Source: an uncultured Lachnospiraceae bacterium
GTDB taxonomy: Bacteria; Bacillota; Clostridia; Lachnospirales; Lachnospiraceae
NCBI GenBank assembly: GCA_910585905.1
Contig: CAJUID010000004.1
Location: forward strand, 1-64,000
DNA length: 64,000 bases
Direction of reading: 5' to 3'
A model generated the notes under the pieces. The model did not search any database. It was not told the DNA's origin and saw nothing but the letters and a program-made list of their open reading frames with translations. Positions within the stretch are counted from its first letter, which is position 1. Each line of letters opens with the position of its first letter. The translations under genes were made by a program, and so were the position numbers. Positions 25,423 to 33,930 of the stretch are shown in pieces.

Positions 25423-25851
25423 ATGAGAGAAGCATTTTTCTTAAAATTACTAAATACCTCATCAACACACAAAAAAATCAGTCGAGAGGGATTTCAAAAA
25501 TTAGATTTGACAGAAGGACAACCCAAAATATTATACATATTATACATACAAGATGGGCATACACAAAAAGAATTGGCCGGACTCTGCAAAATAAGAGAAT
25601 CTACCCTGACGGCAATGCTTGCAAAAATGGAAAAAAGCGGGTATATATACAAAGAAAAAGCAACCGTATCCGGAGGAAAAAGAGCCTTCCGAATTTTCCT
25701 TACGGATACGGGCAAAGCAAAGGGAAAAGATATTATGGAACTCGTCAACCGGATTGACGATACCAGCCTAAACGGTTTTTCCGAAGAAGAAATAGACTTA
25801 TTCTACCATATGCTGGATAAAGTTACAGAAAATCTTAACCATATACAATAA
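25423..25851 (+). CDS. MarR-family transcriptional regulator
   Basis: 142 residues. The winged-helix core is clear: LTEGQPKILYILYIQDG, TQKELAGLCKIRESTLTAMLAKMEKSGYI (recognition helix) and KRAFRIFLTDTGKAKG (wing). It forms dimers in known family members. AGAAGGAG precedes the ATG. No target gene follows on this strand, so it may regulate itself or the divergent rubrerythrin gene. The lone cysteine near 55 is not at the OhrR sensing position. Confidence 0.85.
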   Translation: MREAFFLKLLNTSSTHKKISREGFQKLDLTEGQPKILYILYIQDGHTQKELAGLCKIRESTLTAMLAKMEKSGYIYKEKATVSGGKRAFRIFLTDTGKAKGKDIMELVNRIDDTSLNGFSEEEIDLFYHMLDKVTENLNHIQ

Positions 25852-25868
25852 TACTTCGTATCTGCGAT

Positions 25869-26024
25869 TTAACCAAAGCTGGCATCAGCGTGACAATCTC
25901 TCTCAAAAACAGTGCTTATCAGCCATGTTTCAGCCCCCTCTGCCAGCTCTTTCGCTGTAAGCTGCGGCTGCGTTCTTAATTCCCGTTCTATAAATTCTAT
26001 AACTCTTAAAAGATTTCTAAACAT
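25869..26024 (-). pseudogene. Short AraC-HTH-like fragment
   Basis: 51-codon minus-strand frame with GGAG six bases upstream. Its sequence VIEFIERELRTQPQL then TAKELAEGAE follows the pattern of the first helices of AraC-type DNA-binding domains, but the protein ends soon after, so I read it as a gene remnant. It could also be a real small protein. It marks the left border of the injection-system island. Confidence 0.35.
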
Positions 26025-26062
26025 GCCGGCTCCGCTTTATCTTATCTATGTATTTGCAATCA

Positions 26063-26281
26063 TTAACGATAATACGTTTTGTAAGTATAATAATAAATAA
26101 TCGCATCTAACTTATCTTCTTTCCTTTGATACTTATTCGGATTGTCTCCAATCATCCGCAATGTCTGGTCAAGTTCTGCTCTTGTAAAACTACTTGCCTT
26201 GCATCCATGCAGATAAGTAAGCTTGTCAAAATCAAGCCTTAGATTGTTTAATGCAGTTGGTAATGCCATACCGTTCACCAT
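26063..26281 (-). CDS. Small protein at the end of the injection-system operon
   Basis: 72 residues, or 68 from the ATG at 26269, which is better spaced from AGAAGGG. Charged, helix-rich (FTRAELDQTLRMIGDNPNKY, then DAIIYYYTYKTYYR). I do not recognise it. Its position after a toxin gene and a second unknown gene suggests a possible immunity or accessory protein; this is positional inference only. Confidence 0.45.
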   Translation of the reverse strand: MVNGMALPTALNNLRLDFDKLTYLHGCKASSFTRAELDQTLRMIGDNPNKYQRKEDKLDAIIYYYTYKTYYR

Positions 26282-26374
26282 CCCTTCTCAATTCAAAATA
26301 CTCAAAATCATATTCAAAATCGCCAGTAAAACATATCCTGACACGCTCCAGACAAAACATCGTCTGCCTCAATC

Positions 26375-27157
26375 TTACAGCAAATGCCTCTCAATCCTCG
26401 CCACCCCGTTATCCGCCATATCACTAGATAAAAGAAAGAGAAATGTCTGCTGCCCCGCCGCCATATATTTTCCTCTGAGATAACAATAGCCCTCCTCTGG
26501 AGCATATTCCTGGCATTCATTCGTTTCCAGGTTTGTTTCCAAAACAAATTCTTCACCAATCTCTGTTACCGATGCCCCCTGCAATTCAAAATCATGAAAA
26601 TCCCCTTTTGGAAGGCAGATTATAGAACAGATTTCTTCCGTATAATCAATCAATTCCAAATCGCCATCTTCGCTTTCAACAACTGCCCTCCTATCCTCCG
26701 CAAACATTTTTTCTACCACAAAATCATTTAACTTCTGCCTTTGCTGTAAAATACCTTCTTTCCCGGAAGGAATGACCTCACAAATCTCTTCCCGTTCCAA
26801 ATCTAACTGGGCAAGCCTGCCCTTATAATCTGACAAAAGAATCTTGTCTCCCTCCCATTGGAACAAAGGAGAAAAAATCCAATCTTCCCAACCAACCATT
26901 GAAATTATCTTGTAATGATACCCCACCAAGTTAAAGTAGACAAAACTTTTATTTTCTGGGCAGATAAACAAGATTTCTTGTCCTCTTTTTACTGAAGATT
27001 CGATGATAAAATCATCCATTATCTCTATTGTTTCCAACAGGCAGAGTTCCCGGTCAAACACAAGAATCCCACTGTAATTATAGTTTACTAAGATTTTATC
27101 CCCAATCACTTCCAAAAAATAAACATCATTTCCTTCTAGTTTCTTTACGAATTCCAA
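26375..27157 (-). CDS. Unknown beta-rich protein after the toxin gene
   Basis: 260 residues, TTG start with GTGAGG seven bases upstream. No signal peptide or membrane helix. The repeating pattern of short strands (KILVNYNYSGILVFD, KILLSDYKGRLAQLDL, DGDLELIDYTEE) suggests a beta-propeller-like fold. It directly follows the colicin-E3-type gene, the place where the cognate immunity gene is expected, although it is larger than the ImmE3 type (about 85 residues). It could instead be an adaptor or a second effector. Confidence 0.6.
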   Translation of the reverse strand: MEFVKKLEGNDVYFLEVIGDKILVNYNYSGILVFDRELCLLETIEIMDDFIIESSVKRGQEILFICPENKSFVYFNLVGYHYKIISMVGWEDWIFSPLFQWEGDKILLSDYKGRLAQLDLEREEICEVIPSGKEGILQQRQKLNDFVVEKMFAEDRRAVVESEDGDLELIDYTEEICSIICLPKGDFHDFELQGASVTEIGEEFVLETNLETNECQEYAPEEGYCYLRGKYMAAGQQTFLFLLSSDMADNGVARIERHLL

Positions 27158-27246
27158 AACGATTCCTCACCTCACAGTCTCCAAAACTTGTCTAATACAA
27201 CAACGTCTTTTTTTAATATCAAAAAGAGCAAATACATTCAAAAGAA

Positions 27247-27636
27247 TTATTTTAAATTGATTCTCCGCCCTGACACTGCTGAACCGGGCTTCATGACACC
27301 TGAAACCGGATTTGCCTCCCCAAGATGCCGGCCCCTCCCATCAAATACCTCTACATGAGCCCCCTTCCCTTTATGAAGGGTATCTCTATAATAATATTTA
27401 TTATCCTTTTTGTATACAACAGCGCCTTTTACTTTTCTGTCGGTTTTTTGATACTCATCCCCAGCCAGAAACGTCTCATCATCCCTAGGAACACGGTTCT
27501 CTTTTACATAATCCGGCTGTTCCTCCTCATTATCTCTTAATGACTCTTCCTTATTGTCTTTATTCTTTGATGCCTTTACGTCACCCAGACTTGGTTTTTT
27601 GCCTCCTTTTGCACCAGTACCTGACTTTTTTCCCAT
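27247..27636 (-). CDS. Colicin E3/pyocin S6-type ribosome-targeting RNase effector
   Basis: 129 residues. A basic, disordered N-terminal half (Lys/Gly/Asp/Glu-rich) leads into a C-terminal domain from about 70. That domain shows the colicin E3 cytotoxic pattern: YRDTLHKGKG, AHVEVFD, GRHLGEANPVSG and RRINL. Asp85 and His88 match the Asp-x-x-His pair of the E3 active site, and Glu96 is a candidate for the third residue. E3-type enzymes cut 16S rRNA in the decoding site. It has no translocation domains, so delivery would rely on the VgrG and PAAR proteins encoded just upstream. Confidence 0.72.
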   Translation of the reverse strand: MGKKSGTGAKGGKKPSLGDVKASKNKDNKEESLRDNEEEQPDYVKENRVPRDDETFLAGDEYQKTDRKVKGAVVYKKDNKYYYRDTLHKGKGAHVEVFDGRGRHLGEANPVSGVMKPGSAVSGRRINLK

Positions 27637-27654
27637 AGCCTGACATCACCCCTT

Positions 27655-29319
27655 TTAATTTTCCTTAATCATTGTCCCCTTCAAATCAATGCTTCCATTC
27701 ATCTTAATGGAGCTTGCCTTGCAAACCTCCTCCAGGGAACTTGATGCTGACAGTGACATTTTCTTTTTTGAGGCCATCTCCAGATTCTGCTTTGCTGTAA
27801 CCTGCATAGCCTTGCCTGATGTTATCGTCAGTTTACCATCACCGGCAAGGTCTATTGCATCTTTGCCCTCTATCTTAATTGGCTTGGAAGCTGACATCTC
27901 AATTCCATTTGCCGGAGTTTCCAGATTCAGGTTGTTCTCTTTACAAGCCATAGCAATCGAATCGGCCGCCGAAATAAGCAGATTTTTACCAGAGACAATG
28001 CTGAAATCATTTGTACTCGTCATAGATATCCTGTCCCCGCTGGCAACTGTCACGCTTCCACCGCTTGTAACCTGCACTTCCTTATCTGTTATAATCTCTA
28101 CGCCGTCTTTTTCATTTATTCTAATATATGTAATATTATCCTTTGCCGTTATCAGGATTTCCTCTTTGTCAAGCTTAATTTCTTTGCCGTCCGGTGTCCG
28201 CAGGTATTTTACTTTCGGGTCAGCCGTCTTATCTGTATCCTCCTGGCGCACTGACTGTACTGCATAGGCATCATTTTCGTCTTCGGACGGAAATACCACC
28301 TGAACGGTGTCCCCCTCCTCAGGCATCACATACCAACCGGTATGTCCCTCCGCAGAATAGCCTGTTGCATAAGGAAATGGATACGCCTTGCCCTCCTCCT
28401 GTTTCCCATCAATTGCCAGATGGACCTTCACCTTATCCCCTTCTGCCTTCAAAACTGTCCCATTCAACGTAAGGCCGCTGATATATGGATGGCAGAGCTT
28501 TTTTGCCGACAGCCCAGTTTTTGTTGTCAAGTCATAGCGGCAGGTGAAGACAGAACCTTTTAGGTGAATATTGGCTTCTCTTACATATAACTTTTTCCCC
28601 TTAAAATGGATATAATCCCCAATCTCAAGGGCAGCATGGTCCGTCCGCAGTGTATACTCCACTGCATCCTGCTCCTGATACGAAATATCTTCCGCCTGTG
28701 ACAGTTCCCGGAAATGAGAAACCCTCTTCCTCACTGCAAAATCACCCAGTTTTATCGCCTCACCCTTGTACTCTTTTCCATCCCCCGCGCCAAACGCAAA
28801 AGAGGGCTTCTCCGCTTTCGGGTCAGGCACCAGTACACTGTTGCTGTGGGAAGCTAGGCGCTTTAAAAACTCCCAGTCTGTCTCCCTATATTCCAAAAGA
28901 AGATTGCGAACCTGCTTCTCCGGGGCATTGCACTCCGCTTTTCCGCCTGCCTCTCCAGCTAACTGGTTGACAATACTCTGATAACTAAGCCCTTTTTCCT
29001 GAAAGGAACGCTTTTTCTCCGTCTGGTCAAGTTTTACTGTCCAGGACACAGCTTCTGCCTCCAGATAATACACTCCATTTTCACAGATTACCCCAACGTC
29101 CACCGCCGCACCGCTAAATAAAACCGTGCCACCTTCCAGAAGCTTCATGGGCTTTTCTCCCCATTGTTCCTCAATCAGCTGATCCTCCTCGCCCTCCGCC
29201 AAAACACCTCTGACACGAAGCCTGGCATGTTCATTCGTCCTCTTTATCAGCTCCAGCTCCAAGATCCTCTCCAGCGCAAATGGCTCCACACTGTATTTCC
29301 CTACTTCCTGAAGTTCCAT
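27655..29319 (-). CDS. VgrG-like spike protein
   Basis: 554 residues. The N-terminal half resembles gp27/phage gpD-type hub domains (FLKRLASHSNSVLVPDPKAE). A gp5-type OB fold follows near 285-370 (VKVHLAI, GWYVMPEEGDTVQVVFPSED). The C-terminal 170 residues are a repetitive beta-helix (VTSGGSVTVASGD, ITSGKAMQVTAKQNLEM), the needle. The start is the ATG at 29319, six bases after GGGAGGAGG. It lies between the PAAR-like gene and the effector gene, as in other contractile injection loci. Confidence 0.85.
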   Translation of the reverse strand: MELQEVGKYSVEPFALERILELELIKRTNEHARLRVRGVLAEGEEDQLIEEQWGEKPMKLLEGGTVLFSGAAVDVGVICENGVYYLEAEAVSWTVKLDQTEKKRSFQEKGLSYQSIVNQLAGEAGGKAECNAPEKQVRNLLLEYRETDWEFLKRLASHSNSVLVPDPKAEKPSFAFGAGDGKEYKGEAIKLGDFAVRKRVSHFRELSQAEDISYQEQDAVEYTLRTDHAALEIGDYIHFKGKKLYVREANIHLKGSVFTCRYDLTTKTGLSAKKLCHPYISGLTLNGTVLKAEGDKVKVHLAIDGKQEEGKAYPFPYATGYSAEGHTGWYVMPEEGDTVQVVFPSEDENDAYAVQSVRQEDTDKTADPKVKYLRTPDGKEIKLDKEEILITAKDNITYIRINEKDGVEIITDKEVQVTSGGSVTVASGDRISMTSTNDFSIVSGKNLLISAADSIAMACKENNLNLETPANGIEMSASKPIKIEGKDAIDLAGDGKLTITSGKAMQVTAKQNLEMASKKKMSLSASSSLEEVCKASSIKMNGSIDLKGTMIKEN

Positions 29320-29450
29320 AATCATCCTCCTCCCGGCTGGCTCTCTGCCCTTCCCTGATCAGATAGATAAAAGCCTCATCCCCGAACTTTTCCACAAAAA
29401 CCTCCATTTAACAAAATGCTTCTTATCTTTCCATTACCAATCCAATGTAT

Positions 29451-29774
29451 TTATTGCCCATCCTTCTCAATCTTTATAATCCCTGCACCTGTCGGACAGA
29501 TTGCCATTGAATTATCAAGTAATGCCGGCATCCCGCCCACCAGCACATTATTTTTTCCATTTAGCCACATTGCACAAGAAGGCACGCATGGCATTTTTGT
29601 CATTTTACAGACACCGAACGGGCCTACATTTAGTAAAGGTACGCAATCCGTTATATTCGCTCTTTCCTTTCCGCCTATTTTGACACGCCGTCCGGGAGTT
29701 GTCCTAAGGGATGCGCTCACTGAACCCATGCTGCACTTTATCTTTGCCCCATTTACCACATAAGTATGCCCCAT
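29451..29774 (-). CDS. PAAR-like tip protein (DUF4280 type)
   Basis: 107 residues, full-length for the family. Begins GHTYVVNGAKIKCSMGS; conserved cysteines are spread along it (CKMTKMPCVPSCAMW, ICPTGAGII) with GGMPALLDNS near the end. These features fit DUF4280 PAAR-like proteins, which cap the VgrG spike and sharpen the tip. AAAGGAG precedes the ATG by eight bases. It lies between the fibre/adaptor-like gene and vgrG. Confidence 0.85.
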   Translation of the reverse strand: MGHTYVVNGAKIKCSMGSVSASLRTTPGRRVKIGGKERANITDCVPLLNVGPFGVCKMTKMPCVPSCAMWLNGKNNVLVGGMPALLDNSMAICPTGAGIIKIEKDGQ

Positions 29775-29792
29775 AACATGCTCTCCTTTCTT

Positions 29793-30548
29793 CTAAATTA
29801 CAGAAGGCCCCAAATTTTTCCGCTTCTGTTCCGTCTGACAGCTTCCATGCCCTGCAATCTGGATCAGCCGCTCATAGATTTCACGGTGCCCCAGTTCCCT
29901 ATATGGCACACGCAGCCTGCGGCTCAAATACCAAAGCAGGCATTCTCTCGAAACCGGAGGATGGTTCAGGCACAAAAATACAAATGGAATATCCATATCC
30001 TGCTGTGCGCCATTTTCCATAATCGCATGGGCGAATGCCCGCAAAAGCACCGGGGAAACGGTAACGCCTCCCGGCCCCGCATATGGCACTCTGGTAATAT
30101 CCAATGTATTATAAGCCGTACCAAAATCTTGAAGATTACGGTACTCCTTTCGAAGGCGCGCCCCCTCTGAGAGGCGGAACCTGGCAAGTTCCAGCCCGGT
30201 TGCCTCTGCCTCACCGATTTCTATACAGATTTCATACGGCCTAATGTTAAAATCATCGGTACTGGCTGCTGGATACAGCCGGAACTGCACGACCACAGGC
30301 TCATTGTATGCATGAAAAGGAATGCTCTGCTGTTGTGCCAAAATAACCTGGCCATCCTGCCAGACAGCCCCTTTTCCGATAGTAAGCCAACCATCCTCAA
30401 AAGAAATATCAAATCCAAACAATATGCCATCTGACCATCCTGCATATCCTAGTTCTGCAAGGCTTCCCGGAAAATCACGAAGCGCCTCGAGGCTTTCCTT
30501 TTTTAGCACCCTGCCTTTACAAAACAGCGGCTCCCTATATTCCTGCAT
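29793..30548 (-). CDS. Fibre- or adaptor-like protein of the injection system
   Basis: 251 residues. The N-terminal 100 residues carry a pattern seen in phage tail and adaptor proteins (GILFGFDISFEDGWLTIGKG, AVWQDGQVILAQQ): a self-description of a beta-rich attachment domain. The C-terminal half is helical (PVLLRAFAHAIMENG, REIYERLIQIAGHG). I cannot name the family. The start is the ATG at 30548, nine bases after GGGAGG; it is nearly fused to the ATPase gene. Function as baseplate adaptor is inference from place and pattern. Confidence 0.5.
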   Translation of the reverse strand: MQEYREPLFCKGRVLKKESLEALRDFPGSLAELGYAGWSDGILFGFDISFEDGWLTIGKGAVWQDGQVILAQQQSIPFHAYNEPVVVQFRLYPAASTDDFNIRPYEICIEIGEAEATGLELARFRLSEGARLRKEYRNLQDFGTAYNTLDITRVPYAGPGGVTVSPVLLRAFAHAIMENGAQQDMDIPFVFLCLNHPPVSRECLLWYLSRRLRVPYRELGHREIYERLIQIAGHGSCQTEQKRKNLGPSVI

Positions 30549-30551
30549 CAA

Positions 30552-33149
30552 TTAATGCCTCCCATCAAAGAAATCCGTTTCCCATGCGCCTGCCTCAAAT
30601 GGGATAAAACCTGGCGGCCTGCTAAATAGCCGGTTCCCCTGCCTAGCCGCCTCCAATATGAAAAACCCCCAGTTTTCACTGTCTGCAAACAGAAAGAGAC
30701 GCAGTTCCCCATTTTGAATGCTGTCGAAGTCCTCCTGCAAAAGAAATGGGTATTTTGTGAGCAGTTCTCCATACCCTGCCTCCTGATACTCCTGTCTCTG
30801 TAGCAAAAATGGGATCGTATTTACCTCTTTTCCTTTTCCATCTTTTAAATGAAACAAGACCTCCTCTGCCTCTACTGGCCTGGACAGGCACCCGTAAATC
30901 TGTCCCATAGGGGTTCCCTTTTCAATTAAAACCTTCTCCCTGCCCCCGTTCTCATAATCCTCTGCGGTGAGATAATATGGCATTCTGGCAGGCTCATAGC
31001 TTAAAAACGTGCGAATCCTTCCCGTTTTACGGTCCTGCTGATACGCTGCTGCTCCGTCTATGCACATAAACTTCCTTGCACAGCCGCACTCCCTGCCAGC
31101 CCTTGCCTTCCTGCCAGCCGCATATTCTTTCAAAACTTCCCGAAAAAGGTCAATTTTACTGCTCTGCCCTGATAATACAATCCGGTCAACATCCATAAGT
31201 GTCCCATTCTCATACCAGGGCTCTATAAAGTTCTTTAAAAATCCATAGATATCCGGCTTCCAGAGAAGGTTTATATCCTCCCGCCAAATCTCTATAGCCG
31301 GACAGAGTGTGCGTGTCTCCCATTTTCCTGCCCCATTTCGAACTAGAAGATGAAAATCCTCAAAGCAGGCATCCGGGGTAAAATCGGCAAAAAGAGGCTG
31401 CAACGACAGCCGATGCAGGTCTGGCCTGCTATAAAGCCTCTTTTTTACCGTGTCCGCCAGATTCCATAAAAAATAGAAATTCCCCCTGACTTTGCGGTAA
31501 ATGTTCTCTGGCTGATTCCTAAAATGATAAAAACAGGTTGGTATCACTTCCCCGGCATCCAGATAAGCTTTCTGAAACGCCTCGTACGCCTTGTCACATC
31601 CCTCTGCATCTACTTTTTCATACATCTCCGATAAAACTCCAGGAAACAGTTCACCTAAGGAAACCGGGCCAAAATGTCCCTCCGCCTCCGCCAGGCGGAT
31701 TTTTAAGAACTGAAATACCCTCCATGTCAGATAATTTCCTCCGAAATTGGTATCTCCGTGCGCAAACATGACATGCATGTCCATCCTGCTTGTAATCGCC
31801 TCATTTGATATTCGATAATCACAGCACACCATATCACTTGTCCCACCTCCGCAGTCGAGAACTAACACCTTTTTGGATATCCCATCATCGTAATCCAAAT
31901 TGCGGATATTTTGTTCCAAAAAATGATAAACCACTGCCACCGCTTCATCCGTAACATCCTTGGCCAATACCTGGTATTCCGGCAGAGCCTCCTGATACAT
32001 CTTAAGAAACCTTGTCTTCTGCCTGACCGGACAAGTAAAACAAAGACTGCGGTATCTGACTCTGTCCTGCTCTTGCGCCTGACGGATTACATATAGCAAA
32101 AACTGTCGGATCAGAAAAAGACGCTCTACCTCACAAGTATTTCCTTCCATATCTGTTACCAAAATGCGCTTATGGCAATCACCTGCCCATCGTTTCATAT
32201 CATAAAATACACTGTTGCCTGCCAGATATCCTCTTTTTTTATCCTGGATAAGAGCCTCTTTCCCAAACAATAATGCAATATGCTCTGGAATGCCGTCGCC
32301 GCAGTCTTCCACCGCCACCACACTGGGACACAGCCCACAGCCGCCACATTCCGGCTGGCAATCCCATTCACAATCAGAAGCTGCCTGCAAAACAATTCTT
32401 CTTCCCGTCTCTTCTTTCTGCCGCCCATAAGTCCCTGCTGTTGTGTAGGAAGTACCAAAATCAATGATCAAAGGCGCCTCTGCTTCTGGCACTTCTTTTA
32501 TCCAGACTTCTGGAAGCGGGATACGCATATAACAAAGTGCTGCCTTTTTTTGTTCTTTTCCGAGATACCGCCTGACCGCCTCTTCCATATGCGCAGATTC
32601 AAGAAATATAATACTCCAGCTGTTAAAACGCCCAACTGGAATCTCTGGAGACATACCTTGGAAATCCAGATGCAAACGATATTTTTTTAATCCATAAGGA
32701 TGTACGGTGAGAATTGCCTGAATGGTTCCGTTCTCATCTGTCAAGAATGCATACACACCGAAAGCCTTTTCCATCTGGCTTTTTACAAGATACAGGTTAT
32801 CCTTTTCGTCCATGGAAGTCTGCCCCTGATACAACTCAATCCTTGCAGGCACTTCGATTTCTCCCTGCTGCTCCTTCCCATCCTCCAGAAATGCATTTTC
32901 AAGACGTTTACAGTTCTCCTCCTGATAATTAATAGAATCTTTCTTTTTTATAACACCAAGATATCGGTGTAAAAGGCTTACCATTTCCTCTTTAGAGTGA
33001 AATGTCTCCATAGTAGGCGGCTTAATATTCTCTGCACGGCAGATTTCCCTAAGCCTTGGAAGCTCAAAGGATTCCAACTCCTCCCTGGTGTAAAGCCTTC
33101 TAACCAGATTTTTCTTCATTTTTCCTAATTTATAAGTTTCATACAACAT
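30552..33149 (-). CDS. Giant Hsp70/actin-fold ATPase with SAP-like N-terminus
   Basis: 865 residues. N-terminal 60 residues include a SAP-like helical module (TREELESFELPRLREICRAE). The ASKHA nucleotide fold begins near 230: phosphate-1 loop PLIIDFGTSYTTAGTYG, phosphate-2 KKVLVLDCGGGTSDMV near 450 and the adenosine motif DRIVLSGQSSKIDL near 680. Inserts include a Cys-rich patch (CQPECGGCGLC). No substrate-binding Hsp70 C-terminus is seen. The start at 33149 has GAGGTG six bases before it. It sits mid-operon among injection-system genes, perhaps for assembly or effector handling in place of ClpV. Confidence 0.72.
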   Translation of the reverse strand: MLYETYKLGKMKKNLVRRLYTREELESFELPRLREICRAENIKPPTMETFHSKEEMVSLLHRYLGVIKKKDSINYQEENCKRLENAFLEDGKEQQGEIEVPARIELYQGQTSMDEKDNLYLVKSQMEKAFGVYAFLTDENGTIQAILTVHPYGLKKYRLHLDFQGMSPEIPVGRFNSWSIIFLESAHMEEAVRRYLGKEQKKAALCYMRIPLPEVWIKEVPEAEAPLIIDFGTSYTTAGTYGRQKEETGRRIVLQAASDCEWDCQPECGGCGLCPSVVAVEDCGDGIPEHIALLFGKEALIQDKKRGYLAGNSVFYDMKRWAGDCHKRILVTDMEGNTCEVERLFLIRQFLLYVIRQAQEQDRVRYRSLCFTCPVRQKTRFLKMYQEALPEYQVLAKDVTDEAVAVVYHFLEQNIRNLDYDDGISKKVLVLDCGGGTSDMVCCDYRISNEAITSRMDMHVMFAHGDTNFGGNYLTWRVFQFLKIRLAEAEGHFGPVSLGELFPGVLSEMYEKVDAEGCDKAYEAFQKAYLDAGEVIPTCFYHFRNQPENIYRKVRGNFYFLWNLADTVKKRLYSRPDLHRLSLQPLFADFTPDACFEDFHLLVRNGAGKWETRTLCPAIEIWREDINLLWKPDIYGFLKNFIEPWYENGTLMDVDRIVLSGQSSKIDLFREVLKEYAAGRKARAGRECGCARKFMCIDGAAAYQQDRKTGRIRTFLSYEPARMPYYLTAEDYENGGREKVLIEKGTPMGQIYGCLSRPVEAEEVLFHLKDGKGKEVNTIPFLLQRQEYQEAGYGELLTKYPFLLQEDFDSIQNGELRLFLFADSENWGFFILEAARQGNRLFSRPPGFIPFEAGAWETDFFDGRH

Positions 33150-33219
33150 ATACCGCACCTCGCCTGCCTTCTCTGTCTTACTCTCAAACATAGGAACTAT
33201 TGATTAGTCCCACAGTCCC

Positions 33220-33921
33220 TTACGCCAGAAGAAAGCCCTCCTGCTGCATTGTCCTATCATAGCCAATCACACCATATGTCTCCATCCAATGAACCGTGTA
33301 ATCAAAAGATAGTGGCAGAAACAGCCGGATTAAAAATAAGAGCCTCTTTCCGGCAGCCTCACCCTGCGGCTCCCTCATATGAAAAACAATCTCTTCTCCC
33401 TCACGGATAAAAACCTCACAGGCCGGAAGTAACGCTTTTACAACTCCCAAAATACTTTCAATCCCATCGCCCGTCTGATAAAAGCACAAAAGCCATCCGG
33501 CAACTATCCGCCTTTCCTCTCCTGTAAAAAAAACAAGTTCCTCCAGTCCGCCATATGTCCCCCGTTCCATGTCCCGGACAAGAAACTCTATATAAAAATC
33601 CCACTTACACATCCCAAGCTTTACATCCAAATCGGCTAGGTAGTGCAGGAGGACATCAGAAAGCGCCTGATTAAACTCATCATATCCCAAGTTATCTGGA
33701 GTTAAGAGCGGATCAAAAATAGAAAAAAAACGGATATATGGGTTCACATCAAGTTGTGAAAATTCCATGCGGCCTGATCCATTCCTATACAAATCATCTG
33801 CCTGCAGTTCCAAATAAGGAGAAACTCTATGGCCACTCACCTTATAATGAAGCTTCACCAAGTTCTCATCCCGCTTTAACAATGCAAGATACGGACCCCA
33901 TATCTGATTTCCTTCTTTCAT
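33220..33921 (-). CDS. Baseplate wedge-like protein (TssG-like C-terminus)
   Basis: 233 residues, soluble. The C-terminal motif LPLSFDYTVHWMETYGVIG, ending QEGFLLA, resembles the closing segment of TssG/phage wedge proteins (a hydrophobic strand, an aspartate-rich turn, then a short end motif). Middle part unknown. It overlaps no gene but starts 9 bp after the preceding stop, with GAGGATGG before the ATG. Baseplate function is inferred from this weak pattern and from gene order. Confidence 0.45.
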   Translation of the reverse strand: MKEGNQIWGPYLALLKRDENLVKLHYKVSGHRVSPYLELQADDLYRNGSGRMEFSQLDVNPYIRFFSIFDPLLTPDNLGYDEFNQALSDVLLHYLADLDVKLGMCKWDFYIEFLVRDMERGTYGGLEELVFFTGEERRIVAGWLLCFYQTGDGIESILGVVKALLPACEVFIREGEEIVFHMREPQGEAAGKRLLFLIRLFLPLSFDYTVHWMETYGVIGYDRTMQQEGFLLA

Positions 33922-33930
33922 TCGCCATCC

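Noticed and set aside
27689..28267. 192-codon frame antisense to the VgrG-like gene
   Set aside because: Shadow of the repetitive beta-helix region.
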